Part shown: positions 1-8,884 of the stretch, in pieces
Numbering within the stretch: position 1 is the first letter of the stretch
How the letters are laid out: each line of letters opens with the position of its first letter
Assembly (NCBI GenBank): GCA_002021875.1
Contig: CP018627.1
Coordinates: forward strand, 8,060,001-8,124,000
Length of the DNA: 64,000 nt
DNA from: Streptomyces hygroscopicus
GTDB lineage: Bacteria; Actinomycetota; Actinomycetes; Streptomycetales; Streptomycetaceae
Direction of reading: 5' to 3'
Notes under the pieces: model-generated
What the model was told of the DNA's origin: nothing
Database searches by the model: none
What the model saw: only the letters and a program-made list of their open reading frames with translations
Translations under genes and position numbers: made by a program

Positions 1-2327
1 TGCCGGAGGTGGCCGATCTGGTGGCCGTCTGCGAGGTCCTCCAGGACCCGGGGGCCAACGCGGCGCTGGTCCGTCTGCTCACCGGGCCGCGCTGGCGGAT
101 CGGTCCCCGCGACCTCGCGCTGCTCGGCCGCCGCGCCCGTGCGCTGGTCTCCCACGGCGGGCCGGACGGGGCGGAGGACGATCCGGACCTACGGCTCGCC
201 GGGGCCGTCGAGGGCACCGACCCCTCCGAGGTGATCTCCCTCGCCGACGCCCTCGACACCTTCCTGGAGGCGGGCGGCGGCCCGGACGACGGGCTGCCCT
301 TCTCGGCCGAGGCACGGATCCGGTTCGCCCGGCTCGCCGCCGAACTCCGCGAACTGCGCCGCTCGCTGGCCGATCCGCTGATGGACGTGCTCCACCGGGT
401 TCTGGCCACCACGGGCCTCGAGGTCGAGCTGTCCGCCTCACCCCACGCCCTGGCCGCGCGCCGCCGCGAGACGCTCGGCAACTTCCTGGACGTCGCGGCC
501 GCCTTCGCGGGCCGGGAGGGCGGCGCGGCCGTGGAGGGCGAGGCCACCCTGCAGGGCTTCCTCGGCTTTCTGCGCACCGCCGCGCAGTACGAGAAGGGGC
601 TCGACAACGCCCTCCCCGGCGGCGAGAACACGGTCAAGGTGCTCACCGCCCACAAGTCCAAGGGGCTGGAGTGGGACGTGGTGGCGGTGCCGGGGCTGGT
701 CGCCAAGCAGTTCCCGAGCGAACAGTCCCGCGAGTCCTGGACGGCGAACGCGAAGGTCCTGCCGCATGCGCTGCGCGGGGACGCGCGGACCCTCCCGGAT
801 GTCACCGCGTGGGACAGCAAGGGGATCGCGGCCTTCAAGGACGCCATGAAGGAGCATCAGCGGACCGAGGAGCTCCGGCTGGGCTATGTGACCTTCACCC
901 GGCCGCGGTCGCTGCTGCTGGGCTCCGGCCACTGGTGGGGTCCCACCCAGAAGCGGCCGCGCGGCCCGTCGGCCTTCCTGGACGCGCTGCGCGAGCACTG
1001 TGAGGCCGGTTACGGCGAGGTCGAGGCATGGGCCGAGCCGCCGGAGGAGGGCGCGGAGAACCCGGCCCTGCGGGAGTCGGCGGTTGACCGGGCCTGGCCG
1101 CTTCCGCTGGACCCGGCCGCGCTGCGCCACCGGCGGCGCGCCGCCGATGTGGTGCTCGCCCATCTGGCGCGCATCGAGACGGCGGGGGAGGGGCCGACCG
1201 CGCATGACGGGGGGCACCCCTCGGCTGACGGAGACCCGTTCCCGGAGCCTCCGGACGACCTGCGGCCACCGGAGGAGCCTGAGCCCCCGGAGGACCCGGA
1301 GTGGCCCGAGCCGCCGGAGGACCCTTACGCGGACGCGGACGCGTACGGCGAGGCTGCCGACGACCCGTACGAGCCATATGAGGACGAGCCGTACGGCGAC
1401 GGGCCACAGGCCGATCCTTACGGCGCACCGGAACCCGGTGTGCCGGATATCACGCGGGAACCGGCCGAGGATGAGCTGGCGCCCGAGGAGGCCCGGCTGG
1501 CGGGTTCCTGGGACCGCGATCTGGACGCGCTCGCCGGGGAGCTGCGCCGCGCCCGCGAGACCGTGCACGAGGTGCCGCTGCCGGGGACGCTCACCGCCTC
1601 CCAGCTGCTGCGCCTCGCCGCCGACCCGGACGGCTTCGCACGGGAGCTGGCCCGCCCGATGCCCCGGCCGCCGCGCCCCGCCGCGCGGCGCGGCACCCGC
1701 TTCCACGCCTGGGTCGAAGCGCGCTTCGAGGCGCTGTCGCTGCCCTTCCTCGGCCCCGACGAGCTGCCGGGCGGCGAGGAAGACGAGGCGGAGATCGCCG
1801 ACGAGCGGGATCTGACCGCGCTCAAGGAGGCGTTCGCACGTACGCCGTACGCCCGTCGCACCCCTTACCGCGTGGAGGTGCCGGTCCAGCTGACCCTGGC
1901 GGGCCGCATCATCCGCGGCCGGATCGACGCGGTGTACCGCGCGTCCGGAAGCGGCCCCGACGGCGGCCCGCGCTACGAGATCGTCGACTGGAAGACCGGC
2001 CGCTCCCAGGACGCCGACCCGCTCCAGCTGGCCATCTACCGCCTCGCCTGGGCCGAGCAGCACGGACTGCCCCTGTCGGCGGTCACGGCGGCGTTCGTCT
2101 ACGTGCGCAGCGGTGAGGTCGTGCGCCCCGCCGGGCTGCCCGGCCGGGCCGGGCTCGAGCGCGTCCTGCTCGGGGAGCCGGGTGGCGGGACCGGCGGCGG
2201 AACGCTCGGCGAGCCGGAGGACGTGGATGGGGGCGCGGCGGCGGACGCGGCCGGGGATGGCGCCGGGGGCGCGACCGGAAGTGACCGTATCGACACCGAA
2301 ACCGTCACCGAGAGCGACCGCTCATGA
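1..2327 (+). CDS. UvrD/Rep helicase-RecB nuclease fusion (AdnA/AdnB-like), 5' truncated
   Basis: The reading frame is already open at the left edge, so the Walker A half of the helicase lies outside the window. Visible are the C-terminal superfamily 1A motifs (VKVLTAHKSKGLEWDVV near residue 209, YVTFTRPR near 296) and a C-terminal RecB-type PD-(D/E)XK nuclease near residues 565-715, with GRIDAVYR, then IVDWKTG, then QLAIYRLAW supplying the Asp, Asp-Trp-Lys and Gln/Tyr signatures. This domain order matches the actinobacterial AdnAB end-resection motor-nuclease. Between helicase and nuclease is a very acidic, proline-rich stretch (about residues 400-480). It is probably the last gene of its operon, since an M20 peptidase follows after 55 bp. 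Which Adn subunit it is cannot be decided from this fragment. Confidence 0.85.
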   Translation, partial: PEVADLVAVCEVLQDPGANAALVRLLTGPRWRIGPRDLALLGRRARALVSHGGPDGAEDDPDLRLAGAVEGTDPSEVISLADALDTFLEAGGGPDDGLPFSAEARIRFARLAAELRELRRSLADPLMDVLHRVLATTGLEVELSASPHALAARRRETLGNFLDVAAAFAGREGGAAVEGEATLQGFLGFLRTAAQYEKGLDNALPGGENTVKVLTAHKSKGLEWDVVAVPGLVAKQFPSEQSRESWTANAKVLPHALRGDARTLPDVTAWDSKGIAAFKDAMKEHQRTEELRLGYVTFTRPRSLLLGSGHWWGPTQKRPRGPSAFLDALREHCEAGYGEVEAWAEPPEEGAENPALRESAVDRAWPLPLDPAALRHRRRAADVVLAHLARIETAGEGPTAHDGGHPSADGDPFPEPPDDLRPPEEPEPPEDPEWPEPPEDPYADADAYGEAADDPYEPYEDEPYGDGPQADPYGAPEPGVPDITREPAEDELAPEEARLAGSWDRDLDALAGELRRARETVHEVPLPGTLTASQLLRLAADPDGFARELARPMPRPPRPAARRGTRFHAWVEARFEALSLPFLGPDELPGGEEDEAEIADERDLTALKEAFARTPYARRTPYRVEVPVQLTLAGRIIRGRIDAVYRASGSGPDGGPRYEIVDWKTGRSQDADPLQLAIYRLAWAEQHGLPLSAVTAAFVYVRSGEVVRPAGLPGRAGLERVLLGEPGGGTGGGTLGEPEDVDGGAAADAAGDGAGGATGSDRIDTETVTESDRS

Positions 2328-2381
2328 GCGGCCCGGAGCCCCCCGCCCTCGTCCCGCCGCGGGCCGGATAGGCTCACATGC

Positions 2382-3791
2382 ATGAGCAACACCCCGGACA
2401 CGGACAACGCCGTCCGCGCCTATGTGGACGACCATCGCGCCGCCTTTCTCGCCGAACTCTCCGAGTGGCTGCGCATCCCGTCCGTATCCGCCGACCCGGC
2501 CCGCGCCGACGACGTCCGGCGCAGTGCCCACTGGCTGAGGGACCACCTGGCCGCGACGGGCTTCCCGGTGGCTGAGATATGGGACACACCGGGCGCCCCG
2601 GCCGTGTTCGCCGAATGGCCGTCCGGCGATCCCGACGCCCTTACGGTGCTCGTCTACGGCCACCACGACGTCCAGCCCGCCGACCGCGCGGACGGCTGGC
2701 GCACCGACCCCTTCGAGCCCGTCATCGAGGACGGCAGGCTCTACGCCCGCGGTGCCGCCGACGACAAGGGGCAGGTCCTTTTCCACACCCTGGGGATACG
2801 GGCACATCTGGCCGTGACCGGCCGCAGCGCGCCCGCGGTGAACCTCAAGCTGCTGATCGAGGGCGAGGAGGAGTCCGGCTCCCCGCACTTCCCCGAACTG
2901 GTCCGCGCGCACGCCGACCGGCTGGCCTGCGACACCGTGATCGTCTCCGACACCGGGATGTGGTCCGAGGACACCCCGACCGTCTGCACCGGCATGCGGG
3001 GCCTCGTCGAATGCCAGATCGATCTCCACGGACCCGCCCAGGACATCCACTCCGGCTCCTTCGGCGGCGCGGTCCCCAACCCGGCCACCGAGGCCGCCCG
3101 TCTGGCCGCCGCGCTGCACGACGCCGACCGTAAGGTGGCCATCCCCGGCTTCTACGACGGTGTCGTGGAACTGACCGACCGTGAGCGCGAGCTCTTCGCC
3201 GAACTGCCCTTCGACGAGGCGGGCTGGCTGCGGACCGCGCATTCCCGGGCCTCGCTCGGCGAGGCGGGGTACTCCACCCTGGAGCGCATCTGGGCCCGTC
3301 CGACCGCCGAGGTCAACGGCATCGGCGGGGGCTACCAGGGGCCGGGCGGAAAGACCATCGTGCCCTCGGCCGCCCAGCTGAAGCTGTCCTTCCGGCTGGT
3401 GGCCGGGCAGGACGTGGAGAAGGTCCAGTCGGCCGTAGGGGACTGGGTCGCCGCCCGGCTCCCGGCCGGTATCCGCCATGAGATCACCTATTGGGGCGCC
3501 ACCCGCCCCTGTCTGACCCCGCTGGACCACCCCGCGCTCCAGTCGGTCGTCCGGGCCATGGGGCGCGCCTTCGGCCAGGAGATCCGCTTCACCCGCGAGG
3601 GCGGATCGGGCCCCGCCGCCGATCTCCAGGACGTCCTCGGCGCTCCGGTGCTCTTCCTGGGCATCTCGGTGCCGTCCGACGGCTGGCACGCGCCCAACGA
3701 GAAGGTCGAGCTCGGCCTGCTCATGAAGGGTGCCGAGACGGCCGCCCATCTCTGGGACGATCTCGCCGAGAGCGAGAGTGGACGGAAATAG
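2382..3791 (+). CDS. M20 family dipeptidase/metallopeptidase
   Basis: A 469-residue cytosolic M20/M28-clan zinc peptidase, probably acting on dipeptides or other short peptides. Metal-binding landmarks are in order: YGHHDVQP (His), RGAADDKG (Asp), EGEEESGS (Glu-Glu), DTGM (Asp) and HAPNEKV near the C terminus (His). The dimerisation lid lies in the middle. The length is normal for the CNDP/PepV-like branch. The ATG at 2382 is used, and the gene follows the helicase-nuclease by 55 bp. The substrate cannot be read from sequence. Confidence 0.9.
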   Translation: MSNTPDTDNAVRAYVDDHRAAFLAELSEWLRIPSVSADPARADDVRRSAHWLRDHLAATGFPVAEIWDTPGAPAVFAEWPSGDPDALTVLVYGHHDVQPADRADGWRTDPFEPVIEDGRLYARGAADDKGQVLFHTLGIRAHLAVTGRSAPAVNLKLLIEGEEESGSPHFPELVRAHADRLACDTVIVSDTGMWSEDTPTVCTGMRGLVECQIDLHGPAQDIHSGSFGGAVPNPATEAARLAAALHDADRKVAIPGFYDGVVELTDRERELFAELPFDEAGWLRTAHSRASLGEAGYSTLERIWARPTAEVNGIGGGYQGPGGKTIVPSAAQLKLSFRLVAGQDVEKVQSAVGDWVAARLPAGIRHEITYWGATRPCLTPLDHPALQSVVRAMGRAFGQEIRFTREGGSGPAADLQDVLGAPVLFLGISVPSDGWHAPNEKVELGLLMKGAETAAHLWDDLAESESGRK

Positions 3792-3842
3792 CTCGCTTAT
3801 GTACGTAAACCACCCATTTTGCTGGGGGAGTTGGAAGCAACC

Positions 3843-4778
3843 GTGACCACCTGGACCGACCACGCCACCGACCGGCCGATCACGCTCGCTGCCCCGAGCG
3901 GCATCGACCGCTCCGCACATCACCGCCTGGACGAGGCGTGGCTGGCGGCGGCGTGGAGTCACCCGACGACGCGTGTCTTCGTGGTCTCCGGCGGCCAGGC
4001 CCTGGTCGACGACACCCCGGACGGCCGCACCGAGCTCGTCATGACCCCGTCCTTCGAGGCCCCGCCCACCGAGAACCACCGCTACTTCCTGGGCGCCGAC
4101 CAGGAGGGCGTGCGCTACTTCGCGCTGCAGAAGGACTCCCTGCCGGGGCGGATGGACCAGTCGGCACGCCCCGCCGGGCTGCGCGAGGCGGGCGCGCTGC
4201 TGTCCGAGCGCGACGCCGGGCTGCTGGTGCACGCGGTCGCGCTGGAGAACTGGCAGCGGCTGCACCGTTTCTGCTCACGCTGCGGTGAGCGCACGATGAT
4301 CGCGGCGGCGGGCCATATCCGCCGCTGCCCCGCGTGCGGGGCCGAGCACTACCCGCGGACCGACCCCGCCGTGATCATGCTGGTGCGGGACGAGCAGGAC
4401 CGCGCGCTGCTGGGACGCCAGGTGCACTGGCCGGAGGGGCGCTTCTCGACGCTGGCGGGCTTCGTGGAGCCGGGCGAGTCGATCGAGCAGGCCGTGGTCC
4501 GCGAGGTGGCGGAGGAGGCGGGCGTCACGGTCGGCGAGGTCGAGTACGTGGCCAGCCAGCCGTGGCCGTTCCCGTCCAGCCTGATGCTCGGCTTCATGGC
4601 GCAGGCCACGTCCTCCCTGATCCAGGTGGACGGGGAGGAGATCCACGAGGCGCGCTGGTTCTCCCGGGACGACCTGCGGGCCGCGATCGAGTCCGGGGAG
4701 GTCCTGCCTCCGTCCGGTATCTCGATCGCGGCCCGGCTGATCGAGCTCTGGTACGGCGAGCCGCTGCCGCGAGGCTGA
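3843..4778 (+). CDS. nudC: NAD(+)/NADH diphosphatase (NudC-type Nudix)
   Basis: A Nudix hydrolase that splits NAD(H) into NMN(H) and AMP and may also remove NAD caps from RNA. Seen in order: an N-terminal NUDIX-like domain, a zinc ribbon with two CxxC pairs (FCSRCG and RRCPACG), the Nudix box (GFVEPGESIEQAVVREVAEE), and the family-defining downstream motif SQPWPFP. I chose the GTG at 3843 (MTTWTDH), preceded by GGGGGAG at 3824-3830. In-frame TTG codons at 3819 and 3831 are alternatives. The 311-residue length is normal. The gene is convergent with mycoredoxin, and the two stop codons are nearly adjacent. Confidence 0.92.
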   Translation: MTTWTDHATDRPITLAAPSGIDRSAHHRLDEAWLAAAWSHPTTRVFVVSGGQALVDDTPDGRTELVMTPSFEAPPTENHRYFLGADQEGVRYFALQKDSLPGRMDQSARPAGLREAGALLSERDAGLLVHAVALENWQRLHRFCSRCGERTMIAAAGHIRRCPACGAEHYPRTDPAVIMLVRDEQDRALLGRQVHWPEGRFSTLAGFVEPGESIEQAVVREVAEEAGVTVGEVEYVASQPWPFPSSLMLGFMAQATSSLIQVDGEEIHEARWFSRDDLRAAIESGEVLPPSGISIAARLIELWYGEPLPRG

Positions 4779-4779
4779 C

Positions 4780-5022
4780 TCAGCCGCCGACCTTGGCCTT
4801 GACCTGAGCCAAGGACGGGTTGGTCAGGGTCGACCCATCGGGGAAGAGAACGGTCGGCACCGTCTGGTTGCCGCCGTTCGCCTTCTCGACGAAGGCCGCG
4901 GACTCCGGGTCCTGCTCGATGTTGATCTCGGTGTAGGCGATGCCCTCGCGGTCCATCTGCCCCTTCAGGCGGCGGCAGTAGCCGCACCAGGTGGTGCTGT
5001 ACATCGTCACAGTGCCGGACAT
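4780..5022 (-). CDS. mrx1: Mycoredoxin (glutaredoxin-like)
   Basis: An 80-residue thioredoxin-fold protein with the active site TWCGYC near residues 11-16 and the cis-proline segment TVPTV. The CGYC motif and the size are typical of actinobacterial mycoredoxin-1, which reduces mycothiol mixed disulfides. The start codon ATG (5022) has a GAGGAG Shine-Dalgarno sequence. A perfect sigma-R promoter lies 45 nt upstream, which fits a thiol-stress role. A generic glutaredoxin/NrdH-like function is the alternative, but NrdH usually carries CVQC. Confidence 0.92.
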   Translation of the reverse strand: MSGTVTMYSTTWCGYCRRLKGQMDREGIAYTEINIEQDPESAAFVEKANGGNQTVPTVLFPDGSTLTNPSLAQVKAKVGG

Positions 5023-5066
5023 CGGTCTTCGCTCTCCTCGGGGTCGTGGTGGGTGGGCAGAAGGTG

Positions 5067-5093
5067 AACGCTCACCCTCCGCCGGTCATTCCC
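5067..5093 (-). promoter_or_regulatory. Sigma-R promoter of mycoredoxin
   Basis: Reading leftward: GGGAAT at 5093-5088, exactly 18 nt, then GTT at 5069-5067. This equals the published sigma-R consensus GGAAT-N18-GTT. Transcription would begin near 5060, giving a leader of about 40 nt. Site seen directly; function inferred. Confidence 0.85.
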
Positions 5094-5168
5094 GGATTCA
5101 TATGACCGGAAGGCCATGGCTGTGGACAACCGGCACGGGGGTCCCAGGGGACCTGGCAGCATGGCGGG

Positions 5169-7463
5169 GTGACTGCAGCAACGTCCTCCACTCTGTTCCC
5201 GCAGGGCTCCACGCCGGGTTCCTACGCGGCCACGCCGCGTGACGCCGACGCGGTGCTCGACGGGCTCGACCCCGAGCAGCGCGAGGTGGCGACGTCCCTG
5301 CACGGCGCGGTGTGCGTGCTGGCCGGGGCCGGCACCGGCAAGACCCGCGCCATCACCCACCGGATCGCCTATGGGGTGCGCGCGGGCATGCTCCAGCCCG
5401 CCAGCGTGCTGGCCGTCACCTTCACCAACCGGGCGGCGGGGGAGATGCGCGGTCGGCTGCGGCAGCTCGGCGCGGGCGGAGTGCAGGCGCGCACCTTCCA
5501 CTCGGCGGCCCTGCGGCAGTTGCAGTACTTCTGGCCCAAGGCGGTCGGCGGTGAGGTGCCGCGGCTGGTCGAGCGCAAGGTGCAGCTCGTGGCCGAGGCC
5601 GCCGCGCGGTGCCGGGTCCGGCTGGACCGCAATGAGCTGCGGGACGTGACCGGCGAGATCGAATGGTCGAAGGTCACCCAGACCGTGCCCGAGGACTATC
5701 CGGCCGTGGCCGCCAAATCCGGCCGGGAGGCCCCCCGCGACGCCGCCGAGATCGGCCGGATCTACGCCACCTATGAGCAGTTGAAGCGCGATCGCGGCGT
5801 CATCGACTTCGAGGATGTGCTGCTCCTCACGGTCGGGGTGCTCCAGGAGCGGCACGACATCGCGGATCAGGTGCGCCGTCAGTACCAGCACTTCGTGGTC
5901 GACGAGTACCAGGACGTCAGCCCGCTGCAGCAGCGGCTGCTGGAGCTGTGGCTGGGTGACCGGGACAGCTTGTGCGTGGTCGGCGACGCCAGCCAGACCA
6001 TCTACTCCTTCACCGGCGCCACCCCCGACCATCTGCTGGACTTCCGCACCCGCCACCCCGGGGCCACGGTGGTCAAGCTGATCCGGGACTACCGCTCCAC
6101 CCCGCAGGTGGTCCATCTGGCCAACGGGCTGCTCTCCCAGGCCCGTGGCCGGGCCGCCGAGCACCGGCTGGAGCTGGTCTCCCAGCGGGAGGCGGGCCCC
6201 GACCCGGTCTACGCCGCCTATGCGGACGAGCCGGCCGAGGCCGAGGGCACCGCCCGCCGGATCCGTGAGCTGATCACCCCGGTCGAGCAGGGAGGTGGCG
6301 GCGTCCCGGCGAGCCAGATCGCGGTCCTCTACCGGGTCAACGCCCAGTCGGAGCTCTATGAGCAGGCGCTGGCCGATGCCCAGGTGCCCTATCAGCTCCG
6401 CGGCGCCGAGCGGTTCTTCGAGCGGCCCGAGGTGCGCGAGGCGGGGCTCCTGCTGCGCGGCGCGGCCCGCGGGAGAAGTGCCGACCCGGCGCTCGCGGAC
6501 GCGGACATCCCGTCCCAGGTGCGGGCCGTGCTGGGCACCCGTGGCTGGACGCCCGAGCCCCCGGCGGGGTCGGGCGCGGTGCGCGACCGCTGGGAGTCCC
6601 TGGCCGCCCTGGTGCGGCTCGCCGAGGACTTCGCGGGCAGCCGCCCCGGGGCCACGCTCTCCGATCTGGTGGCGGAGCTCGACGAGCGGGCGGCGGCACA
6701 GCACGCCCCGACCGTCGAGGGTGTGACCCTCGCCTCACTCCACGCGGCCAAGGGCCTCGAATGGGACGCCGTCTTCCTGGTCGGTCTCACCGAGGGGATG
6801 GTGCCGATCACCTACGCCAAGACGGACCAGCAGATCGAGGAGGAGCGCCGGCTGCTCTATGTGGGGGTCACCCGCGCCCGTCACCATCTGACGCTGTCCT
6901 GGGCGCTCTCGAGGGCTCCGGGCGGCCGGGCCTCGCGTCGCCCCACTCGCTTTCTCAACGGGCTGCGGCCCGGCTCCCAGGCCGTGGGCGCCCGCACCCT
7001 CGGCGGGGCCGGCGGGATCGAGCGCGGGGCGGCGGCCCCGGGCGGGGGCGGCGGGGTGCGCAGGCGGCGCGGTCCGGTCCACTGCCGGGTGTGCGGCCGG
7101 GCGCTGACCGACGCGGGTGAGATGAAGCTGATGCGCTGCGAGGGCTGCCCGTCCGAGCTGGACGAGGCGCTCTACGAGCGACTGCGCGACTGGCGGGCGG
7201 AGCAGGCGGGCTTGCTGGGGCAGCCGGCCTATTGCGTGTTCACCGACAAGACACTGCTCGCGATCGCCGAGGCCGTTCCGGAAACCGAATCGGAGCTCGC
7301 CCGCATCGCCGGTGTCGGACGACGCAAGCTCGACCGGTTCGGAGCCGACGTTCTCGCGCTGTGCGAGGGGCGGGAACTGCCCTCGGCAGTCGACGGCGAG
7401 GGGGACGACGGTGCCGGGGGAAGCCATTCGGGTGACCCTTGGCAAAACTCGACGGAAAAATAG
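5169..7463 (+). CDS. uvrD2: ATP-dependent DNA helicase UvrD2
   Basis: A 764-residue superfamily 1A 3'-5' DNA helicase. Motif I is GAGTGKT (about residue 53), motif II VDEYQDVSP, motif III GDASQTIYSFTGA, motif V TLASLHAAKGLEWDAV, and motif VI LLYVGVTRAR. After the motor come a four-cysteine module (CRVCG followed about 17 residues later by CEGC) and an HRDC-like domain, the layout that defines actinobacterial UvrD2 rather than UvrD1/PcrA. The start is GTG 5169, divergent from mycoredoxin across 146 bp. The likely role is DNA repair or unwinding. Downstream lies the wblC leader. Confidence 0.93.
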   Translation: MTAATSSTLFPQGSTPGSYAATPRDADAVLDGLDPEQREVATSLHGAVCVLAGAGTGKTRAITHRIAYGVRAGMLQPASVLAVTFTNRAAGEMRGRLRQLGAGGVQARTFHSAALRQLQYFWPKAVGGEVPRLVERKVQLVAEAAARCRVRLDRNELRDVTGEIEWSKVTQTVPEDYPAVAAKSGREAPRDAAEIGRIYATYEQLKRDRGVIDFEDVLLLTVGVLQERHDIADQVRRQYQHFVVDEYQDVSPLQQRLLELWLGDRDSLCVVGDASQTIYSFTGATPDHLLDFRTRHPGATVVKLIRDYRSTPQVVHLANGLLSQARGRAAEHRLELVSQREAGPDPVYAAYADEPAEAEGTARRIRELITPVEQGGGGVPASQIAVLYRVNAQSELYEQALADAQVPYQLRGAERFFERPEVREAGLLLRGAARGRSADPALADADIPSQVRAVLGTRGWTPEPPAGSGAVRDRWESLAALVRLAEDFAGSRPGATLSDLVAELDERAAAQHAPTVEGVTLASLHAAKGLEWDAVFLVGLTEGMVPITYAKTDQQIEEERRLLYVGVTRARHHLTLSWALSRAPGGRASRRPTRFLNGLRPGSQAVGARTLGGAGGIERGAAAPGGGGGVRRRRGPVHCRVCGRALTDAGEMKLMRCEGCPSELDEALYERLRDWRAEQAGLLGQPAYCVFTDKTLLAIAEAVPETESELARIAGVGRRKLDRFGADVLALCEGRELPSAVDGEGDDGAGGSHSGDPWQNSTEK

Positions 7464-7603
7464 TTTGCGCGCGCGGAGGCCATACCCATAGCCTTCCGAG
7501 CACGGAGACAACGGCCCTTCCAGGAGCCGAGGATTCCGTGTTGTACTGAACACCCGGACTGGTTTCGATCGGTCCCTGAGACGCCGAGAGGAGGCGAAGA
7601 CCA

Positions 7604-7870
7604 GTGATCAGCTTCATCAACACCATCAAAAAGGCCGATCGATCGGTCGTCGCCACCTGCCTGCTCGGCTCCGCGCTTCCTGGCACCGGTATGCCCGGCG
7701 TCGATGAGGCACGCCTCAGTGAGCGACCGATCCAGGCACCTGCGGTAACGGCAGTGGCACAGGCAATGGCCTATGCCTTTGCGGCCAATGGTGCCGAATC
7801 CCGGACGACGCAGCAGCACCACAAGACGTGGGCCTTCCGCAGGCTCGAACCCTGGAGTTATCCAGCCTGA
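7604..7870 (+). CDS. wblC upstream leader ORF (uORF)
   Basis: An 88-codon reading frame starting at GTG 7604 behind a strong GAGAGGAGG Shine-Dalgarno sequence (7587-7595). Its stop (TGA 7868-7870) falls inside a perfect hairpin (CCTGATCC-A-GGATCAGG, 7866-7882), and an intrinsic terminator follows 26 nt later, just before wblC. Known biology: whiB7/wblC genes are induced by ribosome-targeting antibiotics through uORF-coupled attenuation. The peptide has no recognisable domain, so its translation rather than its product is probably what matters. Whether the full 88 codons are used is unproven. Confidence 0.65.
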   Translation: MISFINTIKKADRSVVATCLLGSALPGTGMPGVDEARLSERPIQAPAVTAVAQAMAYAFAANGAESRTTQQHHKTWAFRRLEPWSYPA

Positions 7871-7895
7871 TCCAGGATCAGGTCGGCACCTTCCA

Positions 7896-7937
7896 GGGCC
7901 GCGGAACCCACACCGGGATCCGCGGCCCTTTTGATTT
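7896..7937 (+). terminator. Intrinsic terminator (attenuator) before wblC
   Basis: A perfect 10-bp stem, GGGCCGCGGA (7896-7905) paired with TCCGCGGCCC (7919-7928), with a 13-nt loop, followed by TTTTGATTT. It lies 49 nt before the wblC start and downstream of the uORF, as expected for an attenuator that is bypassed when ribosomes stall in the leader. Confidence 0.85.
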
Positions 7938-7985
7938 GCCAGAGCCCGGCCACCAGCCGGACCAAAGAGACGAGGACCACACACC

Positions 7986-8348
7986 GTGCAACTCAACGCA
8001 CACGCCCCGTCCGCATCGACCGACCTGAACCGACCGCCTGACTCCTCGGAGGACTCCTTGACCCCGCTCACCGCCCTCACCGAACTCGATGAGGCCATCG
8101 AGAACCTGGGTGTAGCTGTTCCGTGCCGTTCGTACGACCCGGAGGTCTTCTTCGCCGAGTCCCCGGCCGACGTCGAGTACGCGAAGTCGCTGTGCCAGAC
8201 CTGCCCGCTGCGTGAGGCATGCCTCGCCGGTGCCAAAGACCGTCGCGAGCCCTGGGGCGTCTGGGGCGGGGAGCTCTTCGTCCAGGGCGTGGTGGTCGCC
8301 CGCAAGCGGCCGCGTGGCCGCCCGCGTAAGAACCCGGTTGCGGCATGA
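7986..8348 (+). CDS. wblC: WblC/WhiB7 iron-sulfur transcription factor
   Basis: A 120-residue Wbl protein, master activator of intrinsic antibiotic resistance. The four cluster-binding cysteines are the VPC cysteine near residue 39, the CQTC pair and the EAC cysteine. The Wbl turn EPWGVWGG follows. The C terminus carries the RGRPRK AT-hook that separates WhiB7/WblC from other Wbl proteins. It acts with the housekeeping sigma factor. The GTG start at 7986 sits 49 nt downstream of an attenuator, so expression should rise when translation is inhibited. The stop overlaps the next gene by 4 nt (ATGA). Confidence 0.95.
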   Translation: MQLNAHAPSASTDLNRPPDSSEDSLTPLTALTELDEAIENLGVAVPCRSYDPEVFFAESPADVEYAKSLCQTCPLREACLAGAKDRREPWGVWGGELFVQGVVVARKRPRGRPRKNPVAA

Positions 8349-8656
8349 GCACCACCGGCACCATCGATCGCCCAGCGACGCACGACCCCATGAAGCAGGT
8401 CCCGACGATGACCCCACCGGTCTCCGACACCCCAGCACCCGAAACCTCCGGCGCGCCCGAGTCGCGCCAGAACAGGAACCGAGAGATGCAACTCATCCAA
8501 GAAGCCCTGGCGCGTGCGCATATGCACGACCGGCTTCAGGAGGCAGAGTCCGAACGGCCCGCCGCTCGGCTCGCCGCCGCCCGCCGGATGCAGCGCCGCG
8601 CGGAGCGTGCCTCGCTCCGCGCCCGCCGCGCCCTGGCCATGGCGCTCATGCAGTGA
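8345..8656 (+). CDS. Small hypothetical protein coupled to wblC
   Basis: 103 residues, starting inside the wblC stop codon (ATGA overlap), so translation is coupled and the protein is made whenever wblC is. The N-terminal half is proline/threonine-rich and probably disordered. The C-terminal half (about residues 45-103) is strongly basic and helical, rich in Ala, Arg and Met. I recognise no domain. A nucleic-acid-associated role or an accessory to WblC is possible but is inference. An in-frame ATG at 8390 could be an alternative start. Confidence 0.6.
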   Translation: MSTTGTIDRPATHDPMKQVPTMTPPVSDTPAPETSGAPESRQNRNREMQLIQEALARAHMHDRLQEAESERPAARLAAARRMQRRAERASLRARRALAMALMQ

Positions 8657-8738
8657 CCACCAGGTGCGGTGCCGGCCGGAGCCGGGGCTGACATCACTAC
8701 ACGGCGACGGGTCATACGCCGACCCGTCACGTGACCAC

Positions 8739-8768
8739 AGAGGGCCGGTCCGATCGGACCGGCCCTCT
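8739..8768. terminator. Perfect palindromic bidirectional terminator
   Basis: A 30-bp perfect palindrome built on AGAGGGCCGGTCC and its complement, between the wblC operon and the convergent ABC1 kinase gene. There is no strong T-tract, but position and stem length fit a terminator serving both strands. Confidence 0.7.
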
Positions 8769-8884
8769 GGCTACCCCGAAGCGCCCGCGCTCCGGGGCGA
8801 CACCACCCGGCCCGCGAGACGCAGATTGCGCTGGAAGTTCTCGCCGGTGAAGCGCGCAGAGGCCCGGCCGGGTGGCGCGCGTGC

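Noticed and set aside
438..2063. A 541-codon minus-strand frame opposite the helicase-nuclease
   Set aside because: It is an antisense shadow: no Shine-Dalgarno sequence, no family, and the plus strand carries clear helicase and nuclease motifs.
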